A DNA stretch of 64,000 nucleotides from Thuidium tamariscinum (lineage: Eukaryota; Streptophyta; Bryopsida; Hypnales; Thuidiaceae). The position numbers were made by a program, and so were the translations under genes. The stretch is taken from NCBI GenBank assembly GCA_947034885.2, contig OX344756.2, positions 8,205,598 through 8,269,597 of the forward strand. Reading direction: 5' to 3'. Below, piece after piece: positions 37,601 to 49,429 of the stretch. The notes beneath the pieces were generated by a model, which did not search any database, was not told the DNA's origin, and saw nothing but the letters and a program-made list of their open reading frames with translations. Each line of letters opens with the position of its first letter. The stretch's first letter is position 1.

Positions 37601-39021
37601 TTGATTTAAACATTAAACTAATAGGGAGAATTGATAAAAAAATTAGGAATAGTATCTTTAAAGATTTGATTTGATTTGATTTGATTTAAACATTAAACTA
37701 ATAGGGCGAATTGATAAAACAATTAGGGAATAGTACCTTTGAAGATTTGATTTGGTTTGATTTGATTTGATTTAAACACTAAATTAATAGGGAGAATTGA
37801 TAAAACAATTAAGAATAATATCTTTAATGATTTGATTTGATTTAAACATTAAACTCATAGGGAGAATTGATATAACAATTAGGAAATAGTATCTTTAAAG
37901 ATAAGATTTTATTTATTTTATTTTATTTTATTTTATTAATTCAATTTACACTTAAAAATTACAAAATAGTTAGAAAACTAAAAATTAACTTTTGCTTTAG
38001 AAAACCATTAAAACTTGAACCTTTAATAATCGGATGAATTGTATTGGAAATTGAATGAAAAATGGATATTTTCATCCAAAAGCATAAAATAGTAGAATTT
38101 TAGAATCTTGATAGGATTTAGAAGTTTTAGGATAATTAAAAACTTAAGACAGTCGTTTACATCAGAAGTAATTTATGGATGAAAGTTTTATTCACTAAAC
38201 TTTAAACCAAAACTTCATCCATTGATAACTTTTTCATTAGAATTTATAATTTTTACCTTTTTACTTTATTGGAAAGAAAATTTCTTAATTTTTACTTTAA
38301 CTCTTTGAAATATCTAAAAATATTAATTTAGATTAAACTCGCCGTTAGATAAGATAAAACAACCTTTTAACTAAGAATTTGAGGAAAAGATCTAAAAGAT
38401 ATTCCATCAAGGATTCTTTTAAAGAATTTAAATAAGATTCTAAAACCATTCTAAAATCATTCTCCATTGTCACTCAAAAATCATTCATTTTTGAGTGAGA
38501 TATCGATAGATGAAGTTAGAATTCATTTGGATGAACTTTTCTAAAAATAGCCCAAAATCAACAATAAAATTAAATTTAAACCTAGAGTTCATTAAGAGCC
38601 CAGGGATAAAATTTGGTAAAATCAACCTAATTTGCTAATTTTGAACGATGGATGAAGTTCTAAAGGCTTTTTAGGGGATCTTTTTCATCCATTCATAACT
38701 TTTGAAGGAAATTTTCAAATTTCACATATTTCACAAATTTAAAAATCTTAAAACAAGATCTAGACTCTAGAGACAAGATTAAATAAAACTTTGATTAGAA
38801 TCAATAAACTTTGACATTCAATTAGATAACCGATAACCTATAAACTGAACTAACTTTTACACTTTTTAGTTATTTTTTAGATTTTTGTAGGAAAGAAACA
38901 CATCATTTGAGTGTTCATTGCTTGGAAGGCGCTTACTTTGATCACCTTAAAATTTACTATTTAAATTTTTCATTAGAAGTTGTATATTAAGAACCTTAAG
39001 GGTGGAGTTGGAAGTGCCGTA
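34689..39021 (+). mobile_element. Element C: A-family copy inserted into element B
   Basis: It starts TAGTAAGCCCTCAAGTTGG and ends GAAGTGCCGTA, with GAA on both sides (34686-34688, 39022-39024). Deleting C with one GAA restores TTGCTTTGGAAGGCACTT, which matches the same place in C itself (TTGCTTGGAAGGCGCTT, near 38920), so C inserted near the 3' end of a pre-existing copy. It is 4333 bp. TATACAAG at 36238 occupies the TATA position. It contains a 75-85-bp tandem array. No coding sequence is seen. Confidence 0.75.
37531..37905 (+). repeat. Tandem repeat of about 75-85 bp, five copies
   Basis: Each unit reads roughly TTAAACATTAAACTAATAGG, then GAATTGATAAAACAATTAGG, then a variable run of ATTTG units. 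The ATTTG run varies in number and causes the length differences. The array is internal to element C. Confidence 0.8.
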
Positions 39022-39149
39022 GAAGGCACTTAATTTGATCACCTAATTAGTTTTCATTTAAATTTGCCATCACATTTAATGTATAAGATTTTAGCTCAAG
39101 AGTAGAATTAGAATTGTTTAGAGGTGGACTTGGCACAAACTATTGTGCA

Positions 39150-39960
39150 TATCCAAAATCATGGTGTCCCCATAAAACTATTGACTCCTCTATCTATCAT
39201 TTTTTATCAATGATGATATTATGAAGTAAATAACATGCTATTATTAAGCCTAAAATCTTTTTGACATTAGGATTTGTAATAAGATTTCTAAAAATCCTCA
39301 GTTCACATTCCTTTTAGGATCTTCAAAGCATCTTCTACTATCATACGTGTAGATGAATGCTTGAAGTTGTATTCTTTGTACAATACAAAAAGTTCAATTC
39401 TAAACCAAGTTACCAACAAGTTTCTATCTCTAATATAGGATGCATCACCTATGATGAGTTTATAAACATCACTACGTTGAATTTCAATTGTAAGTCCATT
39501 TAATTGTTTACCTACAATTACTTATTTGAAACTATTTGACATCAATAAAATTCAAGATCATGTACAAATCCAAGAATCCCAATAAAAACATTTATAAATC
39601 AAGCCTCATGGTCTACAATTGCTTACATTATTGTTGAATAGTTACAATCACAATCATACCAATCACTTGATCTGATATTTGTTGATAAATCAAATCGGAT
39701 GTGAGAGCAATCAATAGCAATACGACATTGTAGAATGCCATGTAGGTTTTAAAAGCTAAGTTTAACATTTGATAATATTTTTCCTTTTGGCCAACTCAAA
39801 TGCAAAATTAAAGTTACCTTTATTACAATAGCAATGAATCATTGACAGTTCACAATATTATTTGAATCATCTATTCCAAAAAGATCATCTATTTCAAAAA
39901 GTTCATCAATTGAAACGTAAAATGTATTTAGTCCCTAATCTTCGTAATGCAATAACAACT
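39150..39960 (-). pseudogene. PIF/Harbinger-type transposase (broken)
   Basis: On the minus strand, broken frames give the family's landmarks in order: a CSHIRFDLS region (39720-39690), YSTIM-AIVDHEA then FINVFIGILGFVHD (39650-39548), GDASYIRDRNLL (39451-39415), YNFKHSSTRMIVEDALKIL (39380-39305) and LIIACYLLHNIIID (39245-39200). These match the DDE nuclease of PIF/Harbinger elements, including the GD, HSSTR and HNI motifs. Many stops show that it is dead. It begins next to the 3' end of element B. Confidence 0.7.
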
Positions 39961-41278
39961 TATTTAAGAACATTTATTAATCTTCTAATGATATTGATCA
40001 GACCTAGTGGTGGATTACTCTACAATTTTTCATGAACCAGAGTGCAAAGATAATGAAAAGTTGGCACCAATAAACGAAAAAATTGTCGAAATCACTTTAA
40101 ATCTTCACGCATCACTAAAGTTGAGAATTAGTCCCAACAATGAATTGAATATGGCTTGATGTATTATAAAGTACATTCTAATTCAAGGATTTGTTTTTTT
40201 TCATGTTTTTCAATAAAAACTTGTTGAAATAGTATATTGCAATCTTGAACCAAATGAAAAAAAAAAAATTTCTCTTACCAATTTTTCTGCTTCAAATGCC
40301 TCTTGCTTGATACTATTGAGGCATTTCTTTGACTCCTTTTAAATATCTCTTGGCTAGCCACTTGCACCACTATCTTCATTGATGCATTTGCAACTTATAC
40401 CACTACAAGTGTAACTCCAATGTTTAATTTGTTAATGTTTCACAAGCTTCATACAAACAAGTACAAAATTGGACTAGTCATACACTCAAATTATACATTC
40501 AAATATAATAATAAAATTCACAATAAAATGGCGTATGTGATGAAACAAATATTGAATTACATATGAAATTAGATTCCAGCCTCTCATAAAAAACAAATAC
40601 AAATATAAATATAAATAATGAATGATTGATGAAAAATACACAAAAGTGCCATTATTGAGTTTAAAGAATACTTTAAAAAAAAGTAAAACGCATTATAATA
40701 AAATATAAACAAGCTTGTAAATTAATGTGTAGAAGATTAAACAAATATATATGTATTAAATATCTTTTTGAAGTTTGTGAAAAGATGTAATTGAAGATTG
40801 TAAATTGAAAAGTCACTGATGAAGTGGTGATTTATTCTACCGCCTATTGGAAAGTGCATTGTCAATTGTTTTCATGACATTACTTAAGCTCAATAAGGCA
40901 TTTACATAAGCTTTATTAATATTACTAGCACTCTTCATTCACTCATGTTCAAGCCTCATTAAAAGAAAGTGACAAGTTTCTTATAATTGTAGTTTTATCT
41001 ATTGAATTCTATAATTTCCTTATAAAGCATATTCTTACGATTGTACTCAGAACTTATGGCTTCTACAAACTTGAGTTTAGTTTTATTCATTGATGCCAAT
41101 ATATCATATAGAACCTTCATAAATAAACGCCATTTCTTTATAGGAAGATTTATAAATGACTCGCCATTCTTTGCATCATAAAATAATGTTTAGAAAAAAA
41201 TTGTTTGCAAAAGTAAAGCACGCAAAATTGATCAAAGCATATAGTGTCTATAAATTTATCGCAAAATAAGTTAACTAA
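39961..41278. other. Non-coding flank of the Harbinger relic
   Basis: AT-rich sequence without a recognisable gene. It could contain the rest of the Harbinger element. Confidence 0.3.
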
Positions 41279-41503
41279 CTAGATTACCAGATGAAATTTT
41301 TTTCTTGTAATCATTAACTTTTTTGAAGTCTTGGGACAATTGCTTCCATTTGTCTTGGATTTGTTGTTCATTGCAATGAACACCTTTTTTTTCCAGAAAT
41401 CATCAACCATGGCCTTCCATCTTTTGGGTGCAATAGTCATTTGAAGTCGTTGAATTTGTATTGGCCTATACTTTTCAAAGTCCAATATCTTTGCATGATA
41501 CAA
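41279..41503 (-). pseudogene. Possible plant transposase-associated fragment
   Basis: A 74-residue frame with RWKAMVDDFWKKKVFIAMNN followed by KSKTNGSN resembles the trihelix/transposase-associated region in which a tryptophan-rich helix is followed by an N(K/R)xNR stretch. It may be the DNA-binding partner ORF of the Harbinger element 1.3 kb away or a CACTA-associated frame. Weak. Confidence 0.25.
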
Positions 41504-43190
41504 ACATAAAGTGTGTTATAAAGACAATGTCCCTATTGCATACAATGTACCATCCACTTCTCCTTAAAGCTCTTCTAAAGTCACATGAATGTCATCTTCT
41601 GCCTCATCTTTGAGATGTACAGACTTATTGTTCTAATTGTGATCAATAAGAGTTCTTTTAGACTCCATTTTCTACAAAAAATATTATAAATGTATGTCGA
41701 TTATGAGAAACAATGAATTTTTTTTCAAATTATTAAATTATAACCATATTTTTAAGAATGTAATTAAAACCCCTAAAAGTCAAAGACCTTTTTTGAGCTT
41801 CTTAAAATCTGATCAAAATAAAACAATAAGAGTATATTTTGATAAATATGTTTTAAAACTTTGAATTGTGATCATTTAAATTCAAAGTAGACAATTTGGA
41901 GATCACATAGAGAAATAAAACATAACAATATCGTTTATATATGAATTGAAACAATACTAAGTTTCATCATTAGGGTGTTAAAATTGTGAATTTAAGAAGA
42001 AATTTTTTAATTTTCTTTTCACATATAAAATCTAAAACATTGGCCAAAAAAATGAGGTTAAAGGGCAAAAAAAAATGTAATTCCAATGAAATTGAGACTT
42101 CTCCTAATCCATCTTACAATTTTTGGAATACATTTCTATTATGATTATTCTAATTGAATTTACACAAGTCTCTAATTGAATGTGTTGGTGGATCAAAAAC
42201 AATAAGAAGAAACAAAAATTCTTATTCATATATTTCCGTAAAAAATGGAATAATCTAATAAACTAAAGTGGAAGCAAATCAATGTTTAACACATCGTTTC
42301 AAATTATGTAAATGAGCGAGGAACTACTCTTAAAATAAGAAGGTTCCAAAATTTAAAAAATTCTAATTAATTAAAGTAAAGGTGAAGCAAAAGCAAATCA
42401 AAGTCAAATACATTGATTCAAAAGTATATGAGGTAGTATACACTATATATAGAAGAAAAAAAAATTTTAATCAATAAGAATGTAGTACTTTGTAATAACT
42501 AACAAACATTTTTTGGGAAAAATTTTCTACTTCTAAAACTCTAGATAAAGTGCTCCAAGAAAAACCAATATAAAATAAACACAAAAAATTTAAAGCTTCA
42601 GCATAGCCTTTCTCTATGCTCTCTAAGGATGAAAGTCAAAAAACAGAGCAAATTCTCATTAGTTCTTTTAAACACTTCATATTAAATTTTTCATACAAGT
42701 TAAAATATTTAAAGAAAGTGGTTAGCTCAAGTAGGATATTATAAACAAGTGTTTATAACCAATGAAACAACTTGACCAATATCGGTTGTTGATTCTATCC
42801 ATGCATTGGTAGAAAACTTTTCTTTGTAAGAGTGCTTAGATTCATTTTGATATGCTCATCAGCTTGTGAAATTTTTGGATTCTAGTGGCTTTTTTGTCCA
42901 TCAAGGGAATTTGTAAGCGCATCCTAACTCTCCAATGATTTTTGAAATCTCTAAAACCCACCTCTTGTCTACCTCCCGTAAATGCTTGCCTCTAAATCTA
43001 CCCCTTGTCCAATGTGAACATTAGATTTCATCATTAGTACTCAATCTTATATTTTTTATCATTTTAGAAATTTTTTAAAGAAAATTTATAGATAATTACA
43101 GATTTTTATGTATTTTAATATAAAATAGTTAGTAGTTTTAAAGACAAATAATGGCTTTTGAACCAAGTGTTTATAAATTTTATAAAATTG
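41504..43190. other. AT-rich non-coding region
   Basis: No gene or repeat with definable ends is seen. Confidence 0.35.
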
Positions 43191-43199
43191 TGACTTAAA

Positions 43200-43570
43200 A
43201 ATAGGTAGATATAATAAAAGTGTTTAGTTAGAAGCTTAGAGGAGAGAAAAATAAAAAAATAAAAAAATATCTTATATGTAAGGTGTAAGAGGAATTAGAA
43301 ATATATAAGAAGTAGGTGAGTTAAAGTCTTAAAAGTCTTACATTTAGGATGTAAAAAGTGTTTAAGTATAGGTGTAAGAAGAAATAAAGAATATGTAAGA
43401 AGTAAAAAAATTTAAAGCTCTTATATATAAGATGTAAGAGGTGGTTAAATATAGGTGTAAGAAAGGTTAGAAAAAAATGAGTAATGGGATAGGAAAGCTA
43501 AAATTCAAAAGTTTTTATAGATGTAAAACGTAAGATACAATAAGTGTGCAAAGGGTATAAGATGTAAGAA
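43200..43570. repeat. Degenerate ATGTAAGA-type repeats
   Basis: Variants of a TAAGATGTAAGAGG-like core recur every 30-60 bp (for example 43276, 43333, 43367, 43429, 43457, 43557) among purine-rich spacers. It looks like an old, eroded tandem array. Confidence 0.45.
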
Positions 43571-44403
43571 GAAGGAAGATAAATTGATTGCCAAAATCAA
43601 GATGAAAGCTTAGAATCAAGGCTTTAAAAAAATGATTGGCAAAAAAAACAAATGAAAATTTGCAAAACTCTATAAAAGAGCAAAGAAAAACAACAAGGTC
43701 ATCATTCTTTTTACAAACATTTTTTTATTCTCATATTTGACACATTAGAAACACCTTTATCTTTCTTACTTTACTTCATCTTATAGTTTAGATTATTTTC
43801 ATCAAATTTCAAGGCTAGTGTGGTTCTATATTGAGTGGTTAGAAGAAAGATTCTTCCAATTTCTTTCAGTCATTTTCAATTTGTTTTGTTTCCTATTAAT
43901 TTCATTTGTTTCATTTCAATCATGCTTTTTGTTTTCTAGATCTTATGTATGTGCAAGATTTGGGATCATACTAGGAGTTGTATTGTTGTGTATTTTGTAA
44001 TCATGGTTTATTTCATATGTTCTGCAAAGTTTTGTGTTACAGCTTATGTCCATATTTCATATTGATGTTTTGTTGCTTTGCTTCTATTGGGTTTCACTTG
44101 TTATTTGTATTGCATTTGTGATTGTAATGTGAATTTCAAATGTAAACAATTGGTGGTCGATCATTCTTTGTCTATTATTGTACAATGATAATTTGAATTA
44201 TATGCAATGGTTTTTGCCTTCAAAGTTGGCTTTCAATAGCCATAGAATTAATTCCAATTTTTTCAAAACTCTACTATGTATAAAAAAAAATAGGATGCCT
44301 AAAAATATGGATTGGTACCATTTTATCTAAAAATAGGAGGAAAAAATACTCTAAAAAATATAAATATCCCATTATTGCACATGATATATAAACATATAGG
44401 GGT
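43571..44403. other. AT-rich non-coding region
   Basis: No supportable gene. A 60-codon hydrophobic frame at 43818-44000 is within low-complexity T-rich sequence. Confidence 0.35.
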
Positions 44404-44460
44404 GAGAGCCCTCCTAGTTTGTCATTCAAAGTTTAGACCCTATATTTTATAGTATTAATT
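44404..44460 (+). mobile_element. Element D: 5' fragment of the A family
   Basis: GTGAGAGCCCTCCTAGTTTG followed by TTCAAAGTTTAGACCC matches the first 50 bp of A, B and C (GTGAGCCCTCAAGTTGG...). The alignment fades after about 44450. Confidence 0.5.
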
Positions 44461-46397
44461 ATTTTAGTTGATTAATTGGTGTGAATTTAGGCCTTAGACA
44501 CTCTTTAAGCTGTAGTTCTCTAATTCTTTGAACTTAAAGTATTGTCTTTTAAAAAATTCAATGAAATTTGTAATTTATGAAACATAATGTGTAGGATTTA
44601 CAAAGCATTGTTCTCATAAGAACATTTTCTATATCTTCTATTTGTTTTCATAATACATTTGATATTTGTGTGATTTTTAAGGTTCAGTCAAAGTAGTATC
44701 GCCCTAAAAGGGAAGAAGGTTTAGAAACTAGATGAGAGTGCCAATGAAGCAAGAAAGGCTAGAAGAAAAATAAAAAATAAAAAGAATGCAGAAGCAAATG
44801 CTAAGATAATGATATAAGATAGTGTTCAATTCAAATTTAAAAGAGAAAGAGAGAGAGAAAGAGGGCACCTATTCCTCATCTGATTATGATGAGTAAGGAG
44901 GAAGAATCTTCTTCTTTAGTGAAGTCTATAAAAAATGAATTTTTTGATGACTTGAAAATATTGTGTCAAAGATCACAAACTTCTAATTTCAACTCTCCTA
45001 CATTATTTCACTGTATATATTTTATATATCATCTATGGTTTGCAAGGGTATTTTACTTCCCTTAAAAATGATATATTGAAAAGAAGACGAATGGAAAGAA
45101 TTCTTGCCTATTTTGAAGGTAATTTGTTTTTTTCCATGTTTTTTAGTTTATTACATTATGTATTAAGATTATTTAATGCAATGTTTATTTTTTCATATAT
45201 CTACTTTGTAGGGTTTTATTTTTTGTTTTTGCTGTGCTTTTAACTTGAATTACTTCATTTTCATTCTTAAGAATTTTTTCTTATCTTTTGAACATGACAT
45301 TTTGTAAATGATGATTGGGAGAAATTTGAGTTCCAAAGGGCAAGACATTTCATTTACCTACTTCAAGCTAATGACTTTTAGTATAGAAAAAAATTGTAGA
45401 AGAAAAGTAACATATGGTTAGAGGCTCAAAAAACTAAATGTATGGGAAAGTGAAAAACCTCTACATCCTCTTAGAACCAAAGAAATGTAAGATTGAATTC
45501 AAAAGAGAACTACAGAGGACTTAATTAGTGAAGAAGAAAATACTACAACAACAGAAGGAAATACAACTTCATAAACAATTGAAAGTACTAAGAAAGGCAA
45601 ATTTAAAGTAAAGGGAAGGGCAAGGACAAAGGTAAAAGCAAAGGCAATGGATAAGTAATTCATTTTCAAATTAATGTGTTTTCATTACTATTAAGTTCTT
45701 ATCATAGTAATTTATTCTACTTGTATCATTCATATATTCAATGTGTTTCTTTGGTTCTATGTTGTTGCATGATTTATATAAAATATTTAATTTACTATAT
45801 ATATTTTGGATGTGTATATTAGAATATCTCTCTTGTCAATACTAATGTTTATAATGTTTATGAAAATATAATATTAATAAATATTAATAACATAATATAG
45901 TTGTCTACAATACAAAGGTCAATCAACTTTATCTTTCACTTGATTAAGAAGAATAGGGAAATTTAAAGCTTTAAATGCAAAACTAGGCATAACAAATTAG
46001 AATTTTTATTTTTAAAAACATCTTTTAAATATACAAGAACTTCATCCTAAGAGCAAATGGATGTATAAAAGAAAAAAAAGAAAAAAGAACTACCTCCTTA
46101 ATACTACATGTCCTCTATTAACAAATTAAAAAAAAATTATTCTCTTCATTTTGAACATTGCAATGTATTTAAACAAATTTTCTCAAGTTTCTTTCACCTA
46201 CTTACATGGTAATATACATACATTTTTTTTAATGAATAATATAAAAATTTGTATACCGTAGTTGCATTACTCATTTCATATTCAATGTAACATATACATA
46301 AAAATATGAAAAAAATGAAATACATATTTTTTTATAAAAGACATCATATTCTTCAAGTATACTTCAAATGTTTATCGTAATTATTACATGATACAAT
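44461..46397. other. AT-rich region with purine-rich low-complexity stretches
   Basis: GA-rich strings occur at 44840-44866 and AAGG-type strings at 45595-45650. Lysine-rich broken frames (44690-44800, 45040-45120, 45590-45650) may be an old coding remnant, but I cannot identify it. Confidence 0.3.
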
Positions 46398-46620
46398 TGT
46401 GTCCACTGTGATCACTTGATTATCCATCCGTAGCAAATAAGTTAATACAACCAAGTTCTTATTTTTAAGCTCTTGCATTGGGTGTTTATGCGTTATTCCA
46501 TTGTGCCTTCCAAACAATAGATCTTTATATGGTTTGTAACTGTTTAGGAGTTAAAATAAACTTGATTTATCCTAAGTTAGGTTTTTAGTGACTTTTTTCG
46601 CCTTTAATTATTGCTATGAT
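46398..46620 (-). mobile_element. Element F, 3' end
   Basis: On the minus strand the segment ending near 46479 carries TTGTTTGGAAGGCACAATGG, the end-proximal block seen in A, C and E (CATTGCTTGGAAGGCAC), and may finish at GGACACAA (46398). With the 57-59 kb segment it would form one interrupted minus-strand copy. The intervening stretch 49.43-51.43 kb has minus-strand GGATGAAGTTT blocks like those in C near 38.5 kb, supporting the link. Confidence 0.45.
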
Positions 46621-46749
46621 TGATAGATTGTTCACACATCAATAGGGAACGTGAGCTAGGTTTAGACCGTCATGAGACAGGTTAGGCGGTTTTTGGAGCC
46701 AACTTCGAAAATAGAAGGACAAGGGGCGCCTTTCCGAGGTCTTTGCGGA

Positions 46750-49420
46750 GCCTAATACCACTCACAAAATACTAAGTATCAATTGGAAGTTGTAAGAGGA
46801 AAAGGAACAATCCAAGATCGAGGCAAAGGAAATATTCCAAGCCAATGAAGTAAATTAACTTGGAGAAAGACAAAGAAACAATGAACCGTTGAGGATACCA
46901 TGAACCCGATACCCAAAAGGTTAAGGTCACCAATGCTTGGAAGGGATAACAAAAGGGGAGAAAAGTGGAAGATACAAAACCCAAACCAACAAAAGGGGGC
47001 AAAAATCCAACCAAGGAATTGACCTCTATAAGGATAGGGTGAGATTGAAACAAGAGGATAAATAGGAGTAGAGGGAAATAACATAACTTAGAAAGGATCA
47101 GGACCTAAGTTAGAGCCAAAGAAACATAGCATACAAACACACTAACCAATAGTGTGGATGAATGCAGAAATGAAGAAATAACAAAGTAAAAGATGGAGCC
47201 AGAAGAAGTGGCCCACGAGGATGGGCTACATGGCAATTGGGAATCCACCCATGGGAGTGGAGAGCAACAGATGACCAATAAGGGAAGTCCATCAAGTGGA
47301 CCACGAAACTGGTCAAGGAAGAAATAGAAAATGATGGAGAAATCATGGAGGAGTTCAAGAGAAAGGGATAGGGAGAAGGGAGAACGTATAGACATGGTAG
47401 TAAGGTGGGGATTGAATCTAGCGGCTACAAGGATCTTTGGAACTATAAAGTATTTGCCCCAAACATCCATAAAAAGGATCCGCAATGAAGATCTACAATT
47501 AAGAGCCAAACATGAAAAGAAGAGAACAAAAAAGATTACAAAATGAAAACAAAGCGATTATCAACAATAGATACATAGGATCGGTGCACAAATTCCACTG
47601 TTGGATGTACAATGGTGGAACAAGTGTAGCGGAGGTAGAAGCCACTTTGGAAGAATTATACAACTATGCAATGCCTAGCTTCTCGAGGGAGATAACACAA
47701 ATACAAATGCACAATAAGTGCAAGTCTTCTCCTGAGGAGAAGAATATTTGAAAGAGTTATGGCAAAGCAATGAGAGACCAAGAACACCTTTTTTATTTGA
47801 ACAAGTGGAGAAAGATTGCCCAATAGGCAGGAAAATAGACAAGATTATAAGAGAAGGAGATGGAAATAGAGGACCGGGATATGACCAACTAACATATAGG
47901 ATCCTAAAGCATGTGATCAAGAATCATTGGTGAAATGATTGATCAACACATTTAGGGTCCAAACAATGTTAAGGATCATGTACCAAAACCAAAAGTTCTA
48001 AACACAAGAGTTCTAAACACAAGAGCTCTAAACCTAAGACAAATCACATTACTACCGGTATTCTTCAAGATATTAAGTAAATACATAATATATATGGCAT
48101 ATAAGGTCATGATAGAAACGGTGAAGGGGTATATGAATACACCCCCTTCATATTTCAAATGGGAGTGAATCCGGGGGTAGCGGGATGTAGGGATGCCAAC
48201 CTAAAACTAACTGCTATACAAGAAGATAGTAGATATAAACATAAGGAAATGTTTTGCCTTTTTACAGATTTCAAAGAAGCATTCATATCACTACTTTTGG
48301 AGATCATCATGAAGACAATAGATTTGTTATCCATTTACTCCACCCTAAAATAAATGTGGAAGAAAACGGCAAATGGAAATAAAGTAAGATTAGTGGTAAA
48401 TGGGAAGGCAACAGAAGTGATACCAATCACAAGGAGAGTAGCACAAGGCAACAACATAAGTCCACTAACATTCGCGATGATGAAGGAAACAGTGGCCAAA
48501 TGGATAGCAGAGGAATGTAAAAGATACATGATAGCAGGAACAGAAGTAAAGGGAATGGATTACATGGATGATGAGATTAGAGTAGCGGATAGCATAAGAA
48601 ACATTAAGAAGATGACTCACATCCAAAGTGAATTTGCAACATGAGTAGGAATAAAATTTGGAATACACAAATGCGCATATTGGGCAAGAAATTTTATAAA
48701 AAGTAAAGGACAAAAAATTATACTCAATAATTTCAACCTTTGTAACGAAGTAATCCCAAAACTACGAGAAACGAAGGCATTCAAATATCTAAGTGAACAT
48801 AAGGCACCGACATCAAAAGTAACAAACCAAAAACCCAAAACACTAGGAGTGGGAGGAAATGAAGGAAAAAATATTCATGAAGGATAAAGGGCACTCCAAA
48901 AATACAAGGTAAGAGTGGCCAACTAGATACGCCACAAATAAGAAAATTGTACTATGCGGGAAAGTTGGACTTTCTATTCCAAGTGGCAAGGCCGCTAATA
49001 GAAATATTATGTCCAATGACCCCACCTCCGAATTATATCCTAGATGAAGTAACAATGATGCAACACGGAGCGGCGAGAAAGATATTAGGTTGAAACATAA
49101 GGAAGGGGGCAAAGAGACAATTTGAGACTAGCACAAGCTATGTAGGACTAAGACTCCTCAAATTTAAAACTATAAGGGATTTGATATTAGTTAACGTGGC
49201 GTTTACATATATTCACAATTTGGATCCACAAATGAGAAGGATATTCAAACACATAACAGAGGAAATGAGGATTGTGGTAGGCATCCCAAACAATTTACAT
49301 GGAAAAATATTTCTCAATTGGAATGTTGAGTATGGAGAAACAAGAAGGGAAGAGAACACACAAACACAAGGGCTAACATATTGGGAACCAATAGCAATAG
49401 ACTCTATGCTTATCTAGTCA
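46750..49420 (+). pseudogene. LINE (non-LTR) retrotransposon, reverse transcriptase region
   Basis: Broken frames give a reverse transcriptase in order: IGRKIDKIIREGDGNRGPGY (47825-47885), SLLPVFYK-like ITLLPVFFKILSK (48048-48085), CLFTDFKEAF (48258-48287), a RRVAQGNNISPLTFAMM block (48436-48485), the active-site MDYMDDE (48556-48576, YMDD in place of the commoner YADD), then KFGIHKCAYWARNF (48656-48695). A C-terminal region with PMTPPPN and AARKILG follows, up to 49417. Stops and frameshifts are many. The clade is not determined. The element is purine-rich on this strand, unlike its surroundings, and lies inside element F. Confidence 0.75.
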
Positions 49421-49429
49421 AGTGTTGCT

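Larger units (their letters stand above)
26293..39138 (+). mobile_element. Element B: old copy of the A family, carrying nested insertions
   Basis: The start (GTGTGAGCCTTCAACTTGG at 26294) and following 2.5 kb align with A. A TATA box is at 28252. The alignment breaks at about 28.8 kb and resumes at about 33.05 kb, so some 4.2 kb of foreign sequence lies in between. Farther on, element C (34689-39021) interrupts B, whose last about 115 bp resume at 39022 and end GGTGGACTTGGCACAA. B also contains a CACTA-type MITE (26767) and a foldback element (27551). No target duplication is recognisable, consistent with age. Confidence 0.6.

Noticed and set aside
37531-37905. Regularly spaced repeats that might suggest a CRISPR-like array.
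   Set aside because: Spacers are not unique and the unit is a degenerate tandem repeat in a eukaryotic transposon.
46772-47509. Hydrophobic minus-strand frames of about 100-134 codons.
   Set aside because: They are antisense of the purine-rich LINE sequence; a pyrimidine-rich complement naturally reads as Phe/Leu/Ser.
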